Positions 42,408 to 51,255 are shown, numbered from the stretch's first letter. The stretch is 64,000 nt of DNA from Polaribacter sp. IC073 (GCF_007997075.1 NZ_VORS01000010.1:62001-126000); one strand, 5' to 3'. The notes: generated by a model not told the origin, from the letters alone. A program made the numbers and translations.

Positions 42408-43247
42408 CTATGGTATCCATTTTTTAGGAAAATTAGGCTTTCTTTTCTCCAAAAAAGCATCTCTTCCTTCTTTTGCTTCATCCGTCATATATGCTAAACG
42501 CGTTGCTTCGCCAGCAAAAACTTGTTGTCCCACCATTCCGTCATCTGTTAAGTTCATGGCAAACTTTAGCATTCTTATCGAAGTCGGACTTTTCTCTAAA
42601 ATTTCTTGTGCCCACTCATACGCCGTACTTTCTAATTCTTCGTGCGGAATAACTGCATTAACCATTCCCATATCGTAGGCTTCTTGAGCTGAATAATTTC
42701 TTCCTAAAAAGAAAATTTCTCTCGCTCTTTTCTGACCTACCATTTTTGCCAAATACGCAGAACCATAACCACCATCAAAAGAGGTTACATCTGCATCTGT
42801 TTGTTTAAAAATAGCGTGTTCTTTACTTGCCAAAGTTAAATCACAAACGACATGTAAACTATGTCCGCCACCAACTGCCCAACCTGGCACCACTGCAATT
42901 ACTGCTTTTGGCATAAAACGGATCAAACGTTGCACTTCTAATATATTTAATCTATGATACCCATCTTCACCGACATACCCTTGATGACCTCTTGCTTTTT
43001 GATCGCCACCAGAACAGAAAGAATAAACACCGTCTTTTGTACTAGGTCCTTCTGCAGAAAGAAGCACAACCCCTATTGATGTATCTTCGCCTGCATCATA
43101 AAAAGCATCGTATAATTCTTTGGTTGTTTTTGGTCTAAAAGCGTTTCTAACATTAGGTCTATTAAAGGCTATTCTAGCAACTCCATTACACTTTTTGTAA
43201 GTAATATCTTCATATTCTTTGGCTACTTTCCATTCAGGTTGTATCAT
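42408..43247 (-). CDS. menB: 1,4-dihydroxy-2-naphthoyl-CoA synthase
   Basis: 279 aa from Met 43247 (MIQPEWKVAKEYEDITYKKC); the open frame runs 49 codons further upstream, past the -7 box, and is rejected as coding. Crotonase fold with VARIAFNRPNVRNAFRP, FCSGGDQKARG, VPGWAVGGGHSLHVVCDLTL and the MenB-specific TSFDGGYGSAYLA. It makes DHNA-CoA in menaquinone synthesis; menD lies 2.4 kb away. Confidence 0.96.
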   Translation of the reverse strand: MIQPEWKVAKEYEDITYKKCNGVARIAFNRPNVRNAFRPKTTKELYDAFYDAGEDTSIGVVLLSAEGPSTKDGVYSFCSGGDQKARGHQGYVGEDGYHRLNILEVQRLIRFMPKAVIAVVPGWAVGGGHSLHVVCDLTLASKEHAIFKQTDADVTSFDGGYGSAYLAKMVGQKRAREIFFLGRNYSAQEAYDMGMVNAVIPHEELESTAYEWAQEILEKSPTSIRMLKFAMNLTDDGMVGQQVFAGEATRLAYMTDEAKEGRDAFLEKRKPNFPKKWIP

Positions 43248-43294
43248 ATTTTTGTATTTTAGACGTTCTAAGAGAGAACAAACATTCTTGTTTA

Positions 43295-43302
43295 CAAAAA
43301 TA
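43295..43302 (-). promoter_or_regulatory. -7 box upstream of menB
   Basis: TATTTTTG on the minus strand, 47 bp before the chosen menB ATG. It supports that start over the longer frame. Confidence 0.5.
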
Positions 43303-43312
43303 AACATTCTAA

Positions 43313-44473
43313 ATGATGATTCAGAAATCGCTTCCATTAATATTCTTCTTTTTTTCACTTTGTAGTTTTTCACAAACAATTCTAAAAAAAACAATTACAT
43401 CCGATTATGCAGATGATCAAAGAGAAATAAAAATATACCTTCCGGAAGGTTATGATGAGAAGGAAGAAAAATACTATCCGCTAGCAATTGTTTTAGATGC
43501 TGAATATTTATTTGACGCTTATGTTGGTAACGCAGTACTATTTGCAGCGAAAGACAAAGCGCCAAAACAAATTATTATTGGAATTCAAATGGCAAATACG
43601 CGGAAAAAAGACACTTATTTTAACATAGATAATGGAAATTTAACCACAGATAACGAAAAGTTTTATCAGTTTATAAAAAATGAAATTATTTTTGATATAG
43701 AGAGCAAGTACAAAACTTCGCCATTTATTTCTATGATTGGTGAAGGAACTTCTGCCAACCTAATTACAAATTTTCTAAGAGAACAGACTCCATTTATAAA
43801 TGCTTACATCTGCATAAACCCAACTTTTTCAAATTTTATTGGCGGTCAAATGCAAGATTATAATTTACCTAGACTTCAAAAAAAGGACAATACTTTTTAT
43901 TTTTACACTAATAATGCTACTATTTTCTCTGATGCGAAGCAGACAAGAATAAGCGAATTACAAAAAGGGCTTGCCAGTTTAGAAATCAAAAATTTTAATA
44001 TTATTAATGATACTATTATCACAAATAGTAGTATTTCTGCTATTAGCGAAGCAATTCCTAGAGCTCTTACAAAAGTATTTGATATTTATTCGGCAATCTC
44101 TAAAGAAGAATTTGAGACTAAAGTAAAAGACTTATCTCCTATAAATGTCATTTCTTACCTAGAAAATAAATACTTAGATATTGAATATTTATTCGGAAGT
44201 AATTTAGGCATTAGAGAGCAAGATATTTTTGCTATTGAAAATATTATTATAGAAAAAGAAAACGGTGATCAGTTATTAAGTTTTGGTAAAATGATCTTAA
44301 AATTATTTCCTTCTTCTCCTTTGGGAGATTACTACATCGGACGTTATTATGAAGAGGGTAAAAACATCAAAAAAGCATTAAAACATTATAAGATTGGGTA
44401 CGGAAAAATGGATCCAGGAGACCCAAATTCCGATGCTTTTTATGAAAATATATTAAGATTGGGTGGCAGGTAA
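43313..44473 (+). CDS. Secreted esterase-fold protein, possibly catalytically dead
   Basis: 386 aa with a signal peptide (ending CSFSQ). Residues 25-270 resemble the esterase D/IroE alpha/beta-hydrolase group (REIKIYLPEGYDEKEEKYYP, YPLAIVLDAEYLFDAYVG, IIIGIQMANTRKKDTYF). Where active relatives have G-x-S-x-G, this one reads SMIGEGTSANL, so the nucleophile elbow is altered. The C-terminal 110 residues are helical and end in a TPR-like repeat (DYYIGRYYEEGKNIKKALKH). Its stop touches that of the opposite transporter gene. A non-enzymatic or altered role is possible. Confidence 0.8.
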   Translation: MMIQKSLPLIFFFFSLCSFSQTILKKTITSDYADDQREIKIYLPEGYDEKEEKYYPLAIVLDAEYLFDAYVGNAVLFAAKDKAPKQIIIGIQMANTRKKDTYFNIDNGNLTTDNEKFYQFIKNEIIFDIESKYKTSPFISMIGEGTSANLITNFLREQTPFINAYICINPTFSNFIGGQMQDYNLPRLQKKDNTFYFYTNNATIFSDAKQTRISELQKGLASLEIKNFNIINDTIITNSSISAISEAIPRALTKVFDIYSAISKEEFETKVKDLSPINVISYLENKYLDIEYLFGSNLGIREQDIFAIENIIIEKENGDQLLSFGKMILKLFPSSPLGDYYIGRYYEEGKNIKKALKHYKIGYGKMDPGDPNSDAFYENILRLGGR

Positions 44474-45163
44474 TTATTTCTTTTGGGTCGGAATTCTCCA
44501 AGTAACCCCAGCACCTCCAAAGAAACCTTCATTTTTCCCTATAAGTGCATCTAATTGTAAATTATTATTTAAAAGGTAATAGACACCAGCATCAAAATTC
44601 ATTTGAAAGCTATTATTTGAAAATGTACCATAAGTTTCTGCAAAGACACCAACTTTATCATTAAATGCATACGATAAATTGAAAATGTAAATACCATTAT
44701 CAAAACCTAAATTATCATTTAAATGAAGTCCAAGATTAACGGTATATCCAAGTTTTTCAGAAAAAGAACTACTAAGAATATAAATTAATTGTGTACTACT
44801 TATACTACTACCCAAGTCATGTGAAAGTTGTAAACTAGATTGTACTTTATTTTCCTTTTTACTTAGGTTATACCTTGCACCAACGGTAAAAGATTCTAAA
44901 TCTCCCCCAAATGTATCTCCAGATAAAACAAAACCAGAATTCACCTCAAACCTTTCAGAAAAACCATATCTAAAATAAGAACTTGGGTAAAACTCTGAAG
45001 TACTCTCAGTAAAATCGATTCCCGTTTGAACTTGGAAAACTTTTTCACCAACAGTACTAGAAGATAATGCTTGCCCTGGTCTATCTGACGCCAAATACTC
45101 TGTATATTGAGCGCTTGCCATTGTAGCTGTTAATACTAACGCAATAAATAATAACTTTTTCAT
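44474..45163 (-). CDS. Outer-membrane beta-barrel 'transporter' (MetA-pathway-like, PF13557 type)
   Basis: 229 aa with a signal peptide (ending TMASAQ). The mature part, starting YLASDRPGQALSSSTVGEKV, is a series of amphipathic strands with FSERFEVNSGFVLSG and SFTVGARYNLS, ending GAGVTWRIPT; this fits the small outer-membrane barrel family annotated as 'transporter' or phenol-degradation MetA-like. No substrate can be inferred. It follows the S1-domain gene by 6 bp on the same strand. Confidence 0.83.
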   Translation of the reverse strand: MKKLLFIALVLTATMASAQYTEYLASDRPGQALSSSTVGEKVFQVQTGIDFTESTSEFYPSSYFRYGFSERFEVNSGFVLSGDTFGGDLESFTVGARYNLSKKENKVQSSLQLSHDLGSSISSTQLIYILSSSFSEKLGYTVNLGLHLNDNLGFDNGIYIFNLSYAFNDKVGVFAETYGTFSNNSFQMNFDAGVYYLLNNNLQLDALIGKNEGFFGGAGVTWRIPTQKK

Positions 45164-45169
45164 TTCTCT

Positions 45170-45664
45170 TTACTTCACCAACTCAATTCTGTCTTCTTTA
45201 ATTAGAATTAATTTTTGCTTGTACAGATTACCAACTGCTTTTTTAAATGCTTTTTTGCTCATTTTCATATGAAAACGAATAGAATCTGGTGAACTTTTAT
45301 CTGTAATTAAAATAAAACCTTCTCTACTATCTTTTAATCTAGCTAGTACTTTATCAACATCCGAATCAATCACATTTCTAAAACCTTGTGGTCTTAAAGA
45401 AACATCTATTTTACCATCTTCACGAATGTTCTTCACATAGCCAACAACCTCCATATTCTCTTCAAGTTCCTGGAAAACTTCACTTCTAAAAAGTAAACCG
45501 TCAAATTCTTCATTAATTAAAACAGTGTAACCTAAACCTGTTTCAGTTTCAATGATTAAGCTCACTTTCTCTCCCTCCTTCAAGTTCATTGCTCCTTCTT
45601 CCAAGTTCTCTTCTCCGTCTTGTAAATTATCTTCTCCTTCTCGTAAATCTTCTTGTAAACCCAT
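45170..45664 (-). CDS. S1-like RNA-binding protein (CvfB-type) with N-terminal 7-residue repeats
   Basis: 164 aa. Residues 5-30 are four imperfect 7-residue units (LREGEDN, LQDGEEN, LEEGAMN, LKEGEKV). An S1-type domain follows (about 28-95, GLLFRSEVFQELEENMEVVG, VKNIREDGKIDVSLRP), then a winged-helix-like end (SPDSIRFHMKMSKKAFKKAV, GNLYKQKLI) as in CvfB proteins, which are usually about 280 aa with several S1 domains; this one is short. Its ATG overlaps the menD stop (TAATG), supporting the long start and coupling to menD. Confidence 0.82.
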   Translation of the reverse strand: MGLQEDLREGEDNLQDGEENLEEGAMNLKEGEKVSLIIETETGLGYTVLINEEFDGLLFRSEVFQELEENMEVVGYVKNIREDGKIDVSLRPQGFRNVIDSDVDKVLARLKDSREGFILITDKSSPDSIRFHMKMSKKAFKKAVGNLYKQKLILIKEDRIELVK

Positions 45665-47322
45665 TACTGTATATATTTAAAATATTCCTTTAAAATTAAA
45701 TCATTTGCTTCACTTGGCGTGAAAATTTCTAATATTTTTGGTTTTTCTGATGTTTCATAAAAACCTTTTAACGTTGTTCTTACTGTTGCTGTGGTGTTTG
45801 CTTTTAAATAATCGAAACCATACATTTTACATAAATGTTCTGCCGTTAAATGATGCGGAGTCTCAAAATACCTCGCAGCATTTGTTGTTCCTGGTCCTGG
45901 AATAATTTTAAAAATTCCGCCACCAGCATTATTAATTATTATAATTCTAAAATTCTCCTTAATATTGGTATTCCACAATGCATTACTGTCGTAGAAAAAA
46001 CTTAAATCTCCTGTTATAAAAACAGTCTGATTTTTATTTGCAAAAGCAGCTCCAACAGCAGTACTTGTACTTCCATCAATTCCGCTTGTACCTCTATTAC
46101 AGAACACGTTGTTTGTTTTATCAATACTAAACAATTGTGCATATCTAATAATAGAACTATTGCTAATTTGCAACTGATTATACCTAGGAACACTTGCTAT
46201 AATTTGTTCAAAAACTTTAAAATCTGAATGCTTTATTTCTGATAAATATGCAGCGTGTTTTATCCGTTTTTCATCACGGAATTGCAACCATTTTTGTTGA
46301 TACTTACTTTCTTTTTTTATTATTGTTGTATTAAATTTGGTAAAGAAATCTAACGGTTTTATTTGAATAAATTCTGATAAACAAAAAAACGTATTTACAG
46401 CTTTATTTTCATCAATATTCCAATGATGCTTTGGTGGATACTTTCTTAAAAATTGTTTTATTTTCTTAGAAATAATCATGCCTCCAAAAGTGATTAATAC
46501 TTCTGGTTTTAAATCTTCAAACTGATGCTCATCCAAAGAAAAAATTAACTGATCTATAGAATCAATCGCTTTGTGTTGGTGTAAATTAGAGGTCGTTTCT
46601 ATTAAGATTAGTACAGATGCATCATCCGCATACAAATCCATTAATTGATGTAAATCTTCATCCGGATAATTCACGCCCACTAAAATCATTTTCTTTTCGG
46701 CTGCATTCCAAATTTTAGATAAATAATCATACGCTATATGAGAATTATCTAAAGAACTTAAAGAAATATGCGGAAAATTAAAAGGGGTTAACTCTTCAAC
46801 TGTTTCATACAAAGGTTCATCAAAAGGAACATTTATATGCACAGGCCCTTTTTGTGAAACTGCTATTTGTAACGCCTCTCCTATTAATTGAGAGTTTCTG
46901 GTTTTGTATTTCTCATTTTCAATTAAATTTGCAGAAAATAAAATATGATTTTCAAACACGTTTTCTTGACGTATCGTTTGTCCGTCTCCAATATCAATTA
47001 AATGTTTTGGTCTGTCTGCAGAAATTACAACTAACGGAATATTACTGTAAAAAGCTTCTGCAATTGCCGGATAATAATTTAACAAAGCAGAACCAGAAGT
47101 ACATACAATTGCAACCGGTTTTTGCGTTTGTTGCGCAATACCTACTGCAAAAAAAGCAGCACATCGCTCATCTACCACGCTTAATGTTTCAATTTCTGGA
47201 TGGTTCGAAAAACCAACCGTTAAAGGAGCATTTCTTGAACCTGGAGAAATAACAACGGTCTCAATATTAAATTGACAACAGGCTGAAATTACAATTTGTG
47301 CGAGTTCTTTTTTTGGATACAT
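45664..47322 (-). CDS. menD: 2-succinyl-5-enolpyruvyl-6-hydroxy-3-cyclohexene-1-carboxylate synthase
   Basis: 552 aa, ThDP enzyme. N-terminal Pyr domain with VVISPGSRNAPLTVGF and VCTSGSALLNYYPAIAEA; middle domain; C-terminal PP domain with CNRGTSGIDGSTSTAVGAAF, ITGDLSFFYDSNALW and the INNAGGGIFKIIPG metal loop. It joins isochorismate and 2-oxoglutarate in menaquinone synthesis. Coupled to the S1-domain gene by a TAATG overlap; menB is nearby. Confidence 0.96.
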   Translation of the reverse strand: MYPKKELAQIVISACCQFNIETVVISPGSRNAPLTVGFSNHPEIETLSVVDERCAAFFAVGIAQQTQKPVAIVCTSGSALLNYYPAIAEAFYSNIPLVVISADRPKHLIDIGDGQTIRQENVFENHILFSANLIENEKYKTRNSQLIGEALQIAVSQKGPVHINVPFDEPLYETVEELTPFNFPHISLSSLDNSHIAYDYLSKIWNAAEKKMILVGVNYPDEDLHQLMDLYADDASVLILIETTSNLHQHKAIDSIDQLIFSLDEHQFEDLKPEVLITFGGMIISKKIKQFLRKYPPKHHWNIDENKAVNTFFCLSEFIQIKPLDFFTKFNTTIIKKESKYQQKWLQFRDEKRIKHAAYLSEIKHSDFKVFEQIIASVPRYNQLQISNSSIIRYAQLFSIDKTNNVFCNRGTSGIDGSTSTAVGAAFANKNQTVFITGDLSFFYDSNALWNTNIKENFRIIIINNAGGGIFKIIPGPGTTNAARYFETPHHLTAEHLCKMYGFDYLKANTTATVRTTLKGFYETSEKPKILEIFTPSEANDLILKEYFKYIQ

Positions 47323-47412
47323 TTTAAATCTTTTTTAAGATTTAAAAGTTTTTAGTTGTCGATTTTAATCATTAAAGAAAAATCAACAACTAAAAACCAT
47401 TTTTATTATATT

Positions 47413-47488
47413 GCTAGTGCTCTTTTGCAACGAGTACCGAATACCTTTTATTTTTTTTTGGCTGACACTCGTAAAAACGAGCGCTAGC
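47413..47488. repeat. Long nested inverted repeat
   Basis: GCTAGTGCTC (47413-47422) pairs with GAGCGCTAGC (47479-47488), and inside it ACGAGT (47430-47435) with ACTCGT (47467-47472). The right half also forms a local hairpin CTCGTAAAAACGAG. It lies in the 337-bp gap between menD and fsa, which holds no gene; the rest of the gap is AT-rich or taken by the element at 47521. Confidence 0.7.
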
Positions 47489-47520
47489 TTTTCATTTTTC
47501 TTTTTGTTTGCAAACAAGTT

Positions 47521-47593
47521 TAGCCCTGATTGAAGTGACATCCTTTTTTTGTTTTTCTCAAAAAAAGATACAACGAAAAGCAGGAAATAGCTT
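47521..47593. repeat. Flavobacterial intergenic hairpin element (TAGCCCTGATTGAAG type)
   Basis: It begins TAGCCCTGATTGAAGTGACA and has TCCTTTTTTT opposite AAAAAAAGATA; it ends GCAGGAAATAGCTT. The two halves can fold on the T and A runs (TTTTTTTG...CAAAAAAA). I recall similar TAGCCC(C/T)GAT..GAAG..GGCATCC sequences between genes in many flavobacteria. Strand unknown; it may be a mobile palindrome or a 3'-end structure. Confidence 0.55.
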
Positions 47594-47659
47594 CAAATAA
47601 TCAGTATTTAATTGCAAGTACATACCCACAATTAAACACTAATAACTAAAAATTATTTT

Positions 47660-48313
47660 CTAGTTTCCTTTCTTGTAATCTTCTAAAAACTTTGCCAAAC
47701 CACTATCTGTTAAAGGGTGTCTTAACAAACCTTCGATTGCGCTTAAAGGCCCCGTCATTACATCAGATCCTAATTTTGCACAATCTATAATGTGCATCGT
47801 ATGACGCACAGAAGCAGCTAAAATTTGAGTTTCAAATCCGTAATTATCATAAATTAAACGAATCTCAGAAATCAAGTTCAAACCATCTGTAGAAATATCG
47901 TCTAAACGACCAATAAACGGCGAAACATACGTTGCACCTGCTTTTGCTGCCAATAAAGCCTGACCCGCAGAAAACACCAACGTTACATTTGTTTTAATTC
48001 CTTTAGAAGAAAAATATTTACACGCTTTAATACCATCTTTTATCATTGGTAATTTTACTACAATTTGCGGATTTAAAGCAGCCAAAGCTTCACCTTCTTT
48101 TACCATGCCGTCAAAATCTGTAGCTATTACTTCTGCAGAAACATCACCTTCTACCAACTCACAAATTTCTTTGTAATGGTTAATAATGTTCGCTTCACCA
48201 GTAATTCCTTCTTTAGCCATTAAAGACGGATTTGTAGTTACACCATCTAAAATTCCTAAAGCTTGCGCTTCTTTAATTTGCTCTAAATTTGCAGTATCAA
48301 TAAAAAATTTCAT
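47660..48313 (-). CDS. fsa: Fructose-6-phosphate aldolase / transaldolase-like protein
   Basis: 217 aa, the short transaldolase subfamily. [49 protein letters not shown] (Schiff-base Lys in KLPM) and the SPFIGRLDD motif identify it. Such proteins are either F6P aldolases or true transaldolases of the pentose phosphate pathway, and sequence by eye does not settle which. Its promoter lies beyond the dispersed repeat, so the mRNA leader would contain the repeat. Confidence 0.92.
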   Translation of the reverse strand: MKFFIDTANLEQIKEAQALGILDGVTTNPSLMAKEGITGEANIINHYKEICELVEGDVSAEVIATDFDGMVKEGEALAALNPQIVVKLPMIKDGIKACKYFSSKGIKTNVTLVFSAGQALLAAKAGATYVSPFIGRLDDISTDGLNLISEIRLIYDNYGFETQILAASVRHTMHIIDCAKLGSDVMTGPLSAIEGLLRHPLTDSGLAKFLEDYKKGN

Positions 48314-48349
48314 TTGTATCTATTTAGTTGTAATTATTATGTTTTTTTT

Positions 48350-48433
48350 GGGCGTTCGAGCGGGCTTTTCGCACTCGCTTTTTTTGTTAGAAAAAACAAA
48401 AAAGAGCTCAAACAATTGCTTCAATCCCTAACG
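48350..48433 (+). repeat. Dispersed intergenic repeat, copy B
   Basis: GGGCGTTCGAGCGGGCTTTT, then CGCACTCGCTTTTTTTG, AAAAAAGAGCTCAAACAATT and CTTCAATCCCTAACGC. It aligns end to end with copy A (14011-14090). CGAG and CTCG words inside can form a small hairpin. It lies between fsa and its -7 box. Confidence 0.75.
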
Positions 48434-48441
48434 CAAAGATA
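48434..48441 (-). promoter_or_regulatory. -7 box upstream of fsa, at the edge of repeat B
   Basis: TATCTTTG on the minus strand directly abuts the repeat. If used, the fsa message has a leader of about 115 nt made largely of the repeat. Confidence 0.5.
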
Positions 48442-48450
48442 GTTACTTAT

Positions 48451-49254
48451 TTACAATTTATAATGGTTCATCATCAACTTTTCAAACCATAAATCTGGCA
48501 AAATTCGTTTTAAAACAATAGAAAACTTATCTAAACTCGCACCTACTTTATAATGTATTTTAGGATTTTTTTTATTTATAATTTTATAAACTGCTTTCGC
48601 CATTTCTACAGGATCCATTCCATCTTCTACATGTGCATCCATTAAATCTAAATTTACTTGGTAATTTTCTTTGTAGGCAGATGTTTCAAAAACAGGCGTA
48701 TGGTATCTTCCTGCGGCAATATTAGTAGCAAAATCTCCCGGAGCAACGTTTACAACTTTAATTCCGAAAGGTTTCACCTCCATACTTGCCGCTTCTGTGA
48801 TGGTTTCTAAAGCTCCTTTTGTGGCAGAATACAAACCCCTAAAGGGCAACCCCATATACCCCGCAATAGAAGTTATATTTATAATTGTGCCTGCTTTTTG
48901 ATATCGCATTTGTGGTAAAACCGCTTTCATTACATCGATAGTACCAAATAAATTGGTATTAAAAACAGCGCGCATTTTATCTGTAGGCGTATCTTCTATT
49001 GGGCCTGTAATTCCCATTCCTGCATTGTTTACCAAGACATCTAACCTGCCTTCTTTTTTAATTATAAAATCGATGGCGGTAGTAATGGTATCCACTTTTA
49101 AAACATCTAAAGCAATTAGTTCAAAAGGTAATTTCTCACTTTTTATAGGGTTCCTACTAGTTCCATATACTTTGTATCCTTTTTCAGATAAAAAAACAGC
49201 AATAGATTTTCCTATTCCAGAGGAAGCTCCAGTAATTAGTACAACTTTAGACAT
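48451..49254 (-). CDS. Short-chain dehydrogenase/reductase
   Basis: 267 aa. Rossmann motif TGASSGIGKSIAVFL, VNNAGMGITG, catalytic Ser in INITSIAGYMG and YSATKGALE (Tyr and Lys). Classical SDR length plus a C-terminal helix (LPDLWFEKLMMNHYKL). Probably NADP-dependent; the substrate, perhaps a long-chain ketone or lipid, is unknown. Confidence 0.92.
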   Translation of the reverse strand: MSKVVLITGASSGIGKSIAVFLSEKGYKVYGTSRNPIKSEKLPFELIALDVLKVDTITTAIDFIIKKEGRLDVLVNNAGMGITGPIEDTPTDKMRAVFNTNLFGTIDVMKAVLPQMRYQKAGTIINITSIAGYMGLPFRGLYSATKGALETITEAASMEVKPFGIKVVNVAPGDFATNIAAGRYHTPVFETSAYKENYQVNLDLMDAHVEDGMDPVEMAKAVYKIINKKNPKIHYKVGASLDKFSIVLKRILPDLWFEKLMMNHYKL

Positions 49255-49435
49255 AAAATATTAAGAATTAAAATATTGAAGAATTGAGAAGAACTCTTTT
49301 TTAATCTTTCAATACTTTCTGCAAATATCTTAAAAGTAAATGAAGTATGCTAAATTTTAGAAAAAGGAAATAAAGAATGTGTTTGTTTGTGTGACTTTTT
49401 GAAGAGATCTTAAATTAAATTTAAGATAAAAAAAA

Positions 49436-49531
49436 TGGCAAGCTACCTACATCACACCGCTACAACCTAATACCTTTGCTGCGTTCCCGCCCTGGAGGAT
49501 TCAAAGGGAGCTAGTTGTGTAGGACTTGCCG
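49436..49531 (-). ncRNA. ffs: Signal recognition particle RNA (small bacterial type)
   Basis: On the minus strand the RNA begins GGCAAGTCCTACACAACTAG and ends GTAGGTAGCTTGCC, whose ends pair. The apical SRP domain reads CCAGGGCGGGAACGCAGCAA, with a GGAA tetraloop and the asymmetric GCAGCA side bound by Ffh. The -33/-7 promoter lies immediately upstream. It fills part of the 452-bp gap between the SDR and DUF4199 genes; I see no other gene there. Confidence 0.92.
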
Positions 49532-49534
49532 CTG

Positions 49535-49564
49535 CAAATTTACAACAGATTTTTCTTCTGACAA
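49535..49564 (-). promoter_or_regulatory. Promoter of the SRP RNA
   Basis: On the minus strand TTG (49562-49564) and TAAATTTG (49535-49542) are 19 bp apart; the first RNA base would be near 49530, matching the folded 5' end. Confidence 0.8.
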
Positions 49565-49675
49565 TTAAAAATTTGCTAATTTTTATGTAACATTTTTAAA
49601 TTACTGAATACTAATCTATTGTTGAGAAAATTTGTCGAAAAAAAATAAAAAATAAGACTATCTCAATGAAATGAA

Positions 49676-49683
49676 TATATTTG
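49676..49683 (+). promoter_or_regulatory. -7 box upstream of the DUF4199 gene
   Basis: TATATTTG, 23 bp before the ATG at 49707. Confidence 0.5.
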
Positions 49684-49706
49684 TATCACTAACTAAAATT
49701 TAAAAT

Positions 49707-50228
49707 ATGGAAAATCAAGTAAATAGTAAAGGTTTTATTGTAAACAATGGTGTAATATTAGGGGTAGCAAGTGTAATTTTTGCGCTTGTACTGTATGCAA
49801 CTGGTAATCATTTAAAACCTCACTGGTCTGCTTCTGTTGTGAATGCTATCATTTTTATTGGAACAATATTATACGGTATAAAGCAATACAAGGCTGCAAA
49901 CAATGGTTTTCTTTCTTGGGGACAAGGTGTTAAAGTTGGTGTAGGTGTTGCTATTGTTGGTGGGTTAATTTTGGTAATTTACAATTACTTATTCTTAACT
50001 TTTATTGAACCAAACTTTATGCAACAAATGATGGACATTCAAAATGAAGCTTTTTTAGACCAAGGAATGTCTGAAGAGCAAGTTGAAGCTGCAAATGAGA
50101 TGGGTAAAGCTTTTCAAGGACCCGTTTTATTAGCTGCACTAGGAATTATTAGTTATGCTGTTGGAGGTTTTATTGTTGCTGCAATTGCTGCTGCAATTAT
50201 GAAAAAATCTGAAGAAGAGACTTACTAA
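49707..50228 (+). CDS. DUF4199 family membrane protein
   Basis: 173 aa with four hydrophobic segments (about 12-30, 40-56, 72-95, 138-162). The layout, with GFLSWGQGVKVGVGVAIVGG before the third segment and an amphipathic EQVEAANEMGK-type loop before the last, is that of DUF4199, a Bacteroidota family without known function. It usually stands upstream of a family-2 glycosyltransferase, as here (66 bp). Confidence 0.87.
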   Translation: MENQVNSKGFIVNNGVILGVASVIFALVLYATGNHLKPHWSASVVNAIIFIGTILYGIKQYKAANNGFLSWGQGVKVGVGVAIVGGLILVIYNYLFLTFIEPNFMQQMMDIQNEAFLDQGMSEEQVEAANEMGKAFQGPVLLAALGIISYAVGGFIVAAIAAAIMKKSEEETY

Positions 50229-50294
50229 ACATACGAATTCTAAGTTTTAAAAGTTCTCTTTAGGAGCTAAAAACAGTAAACTTAATATCAATAT

Positions 50295-51251
50295 ATGGAT
50301 ATTTCGGTAGTCATACCACTTCTTAACGAAGAAGAATCTTTACAAGAATTACACGATTGGATTGCAAAAGTTATGCAATCCAATCGTTATTTATATGAAA
50401 TAATTTTTATTGATGACGGAAGTACAGATACTTCTTGGAGTGTTATCGAAAAATTATCTTCAGAAAACAACGCTGTAAAAGGAATTCGTTTTCAAAAAAA
50501 CTTTGGGAAGTCGCAAGCTTTAGACGCCGGTTTTGAAATGGCAAAAGGTGACGTAGTAATTACCATGGATGCCGATTTACAAGATAATCCTGACGAAATA
50601 CCAGAGCTATACGACCTAATCATTAAAGAGGATTTCGACCTTATTTCTGGTTGGAAAAAGAAACGGTATGATAATGTTGTAACCAAAAACATTCCTTCTA
50701 AATTATTTAATGCTGCTGCCAGAAAAACATCCGGATTAAAACTACACGATTTTAACTGCGGCTTAAAAGCCTATAAAAATCTTGTTATTAAAACCGTAAA
50801 AGTTAGCGGCGAAATGCACAGATATATTCCTGTGTTGGCTAAAAACGAAGGGTTTACCAAAATTGGCGAAAAAGTAGTGCAACATCAAGCAAGAAAATAC
50901 GGTGTTACAAAGTTTGGTATGGACCGTTTTGTAAATGGTTTTTTAGATTTAATTACCATCTCCTTCTTATCCAAATTTGGAAAAAGACCCATGCACTTTT
51001 TTGGTCTTTGGGGTACATTTATGTTTCTATTCGGTACAACATCTGCGTTTTATATCGGTCTTTTAAAGATTTATAAACTTTACAACGGCATAAAAACAAT
51101 TCTAGTAACAGACAATCCGTGGTTTTTTATTGCATTGACGTCCATGGTTTTAGGAACTTTATTGTTTTTAGCAGGTTTTATTGGTGAATTGATAATTAAG
51201 ACCAAAGGCAACGAAAAACACTATTCCGTTAAAGAAAAACTCAATTTCTAA
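50295..51251 (+). CDS. Polyprenyl-phosphate glycosyltransferase-like GT2 protein
   Basis: 318 aa. GT-A domain (about 1-225): VVIPLLNEEESLQELHDWI, FIDDGSTD, TMDADLQDNPDEIPEL (DxD metal site) and FNCGLKAYK. Two membrane segments follow (about 236-258 and 273-298). This is the DPM1/ArnC-like type that loads a sugar onto undecaprenyl phosphate at the inner membrane. The sugar is not known. Downstream is the phosphohexomutase operon. Confidence 0.9.
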   Translation: MDISVVIPLLNEEESLQELHDWIAKVMQSNRYLYEIIFIDDGSTDTSWSVIEKLSSENNAVKGIRFQKNFGKSQALDAGFEMAKGDVVITMDADLQDNPDEIPELYDLIIKEDFDLISGWKKKRYDNVVTKNIPSKLFNAAARKTSGLKLHDFNCGLKAYKNLVIKTVKVSGEMHRYIPVLAKNEGFTKIGEKVVQHQARKYGVTKFGMDRFVNGFLDLITISFLSKFGKRPMHFFGLWGTFMFLFGTTSAFYIGLLKIYKLYNGIKTILVTDNPWFFIALTSMVLGTLLFLAGFIGELIIKTKGNEKHYSVKEKLNF

Positions 51252-51255
51252 AATG

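Noticed and set aside
43248..43394. 49-codon upstream extension of menB
   Set aside because: It crosses the -7 box and overlaps the opposite gene's start; MenB proteins begin at the chosen Met.
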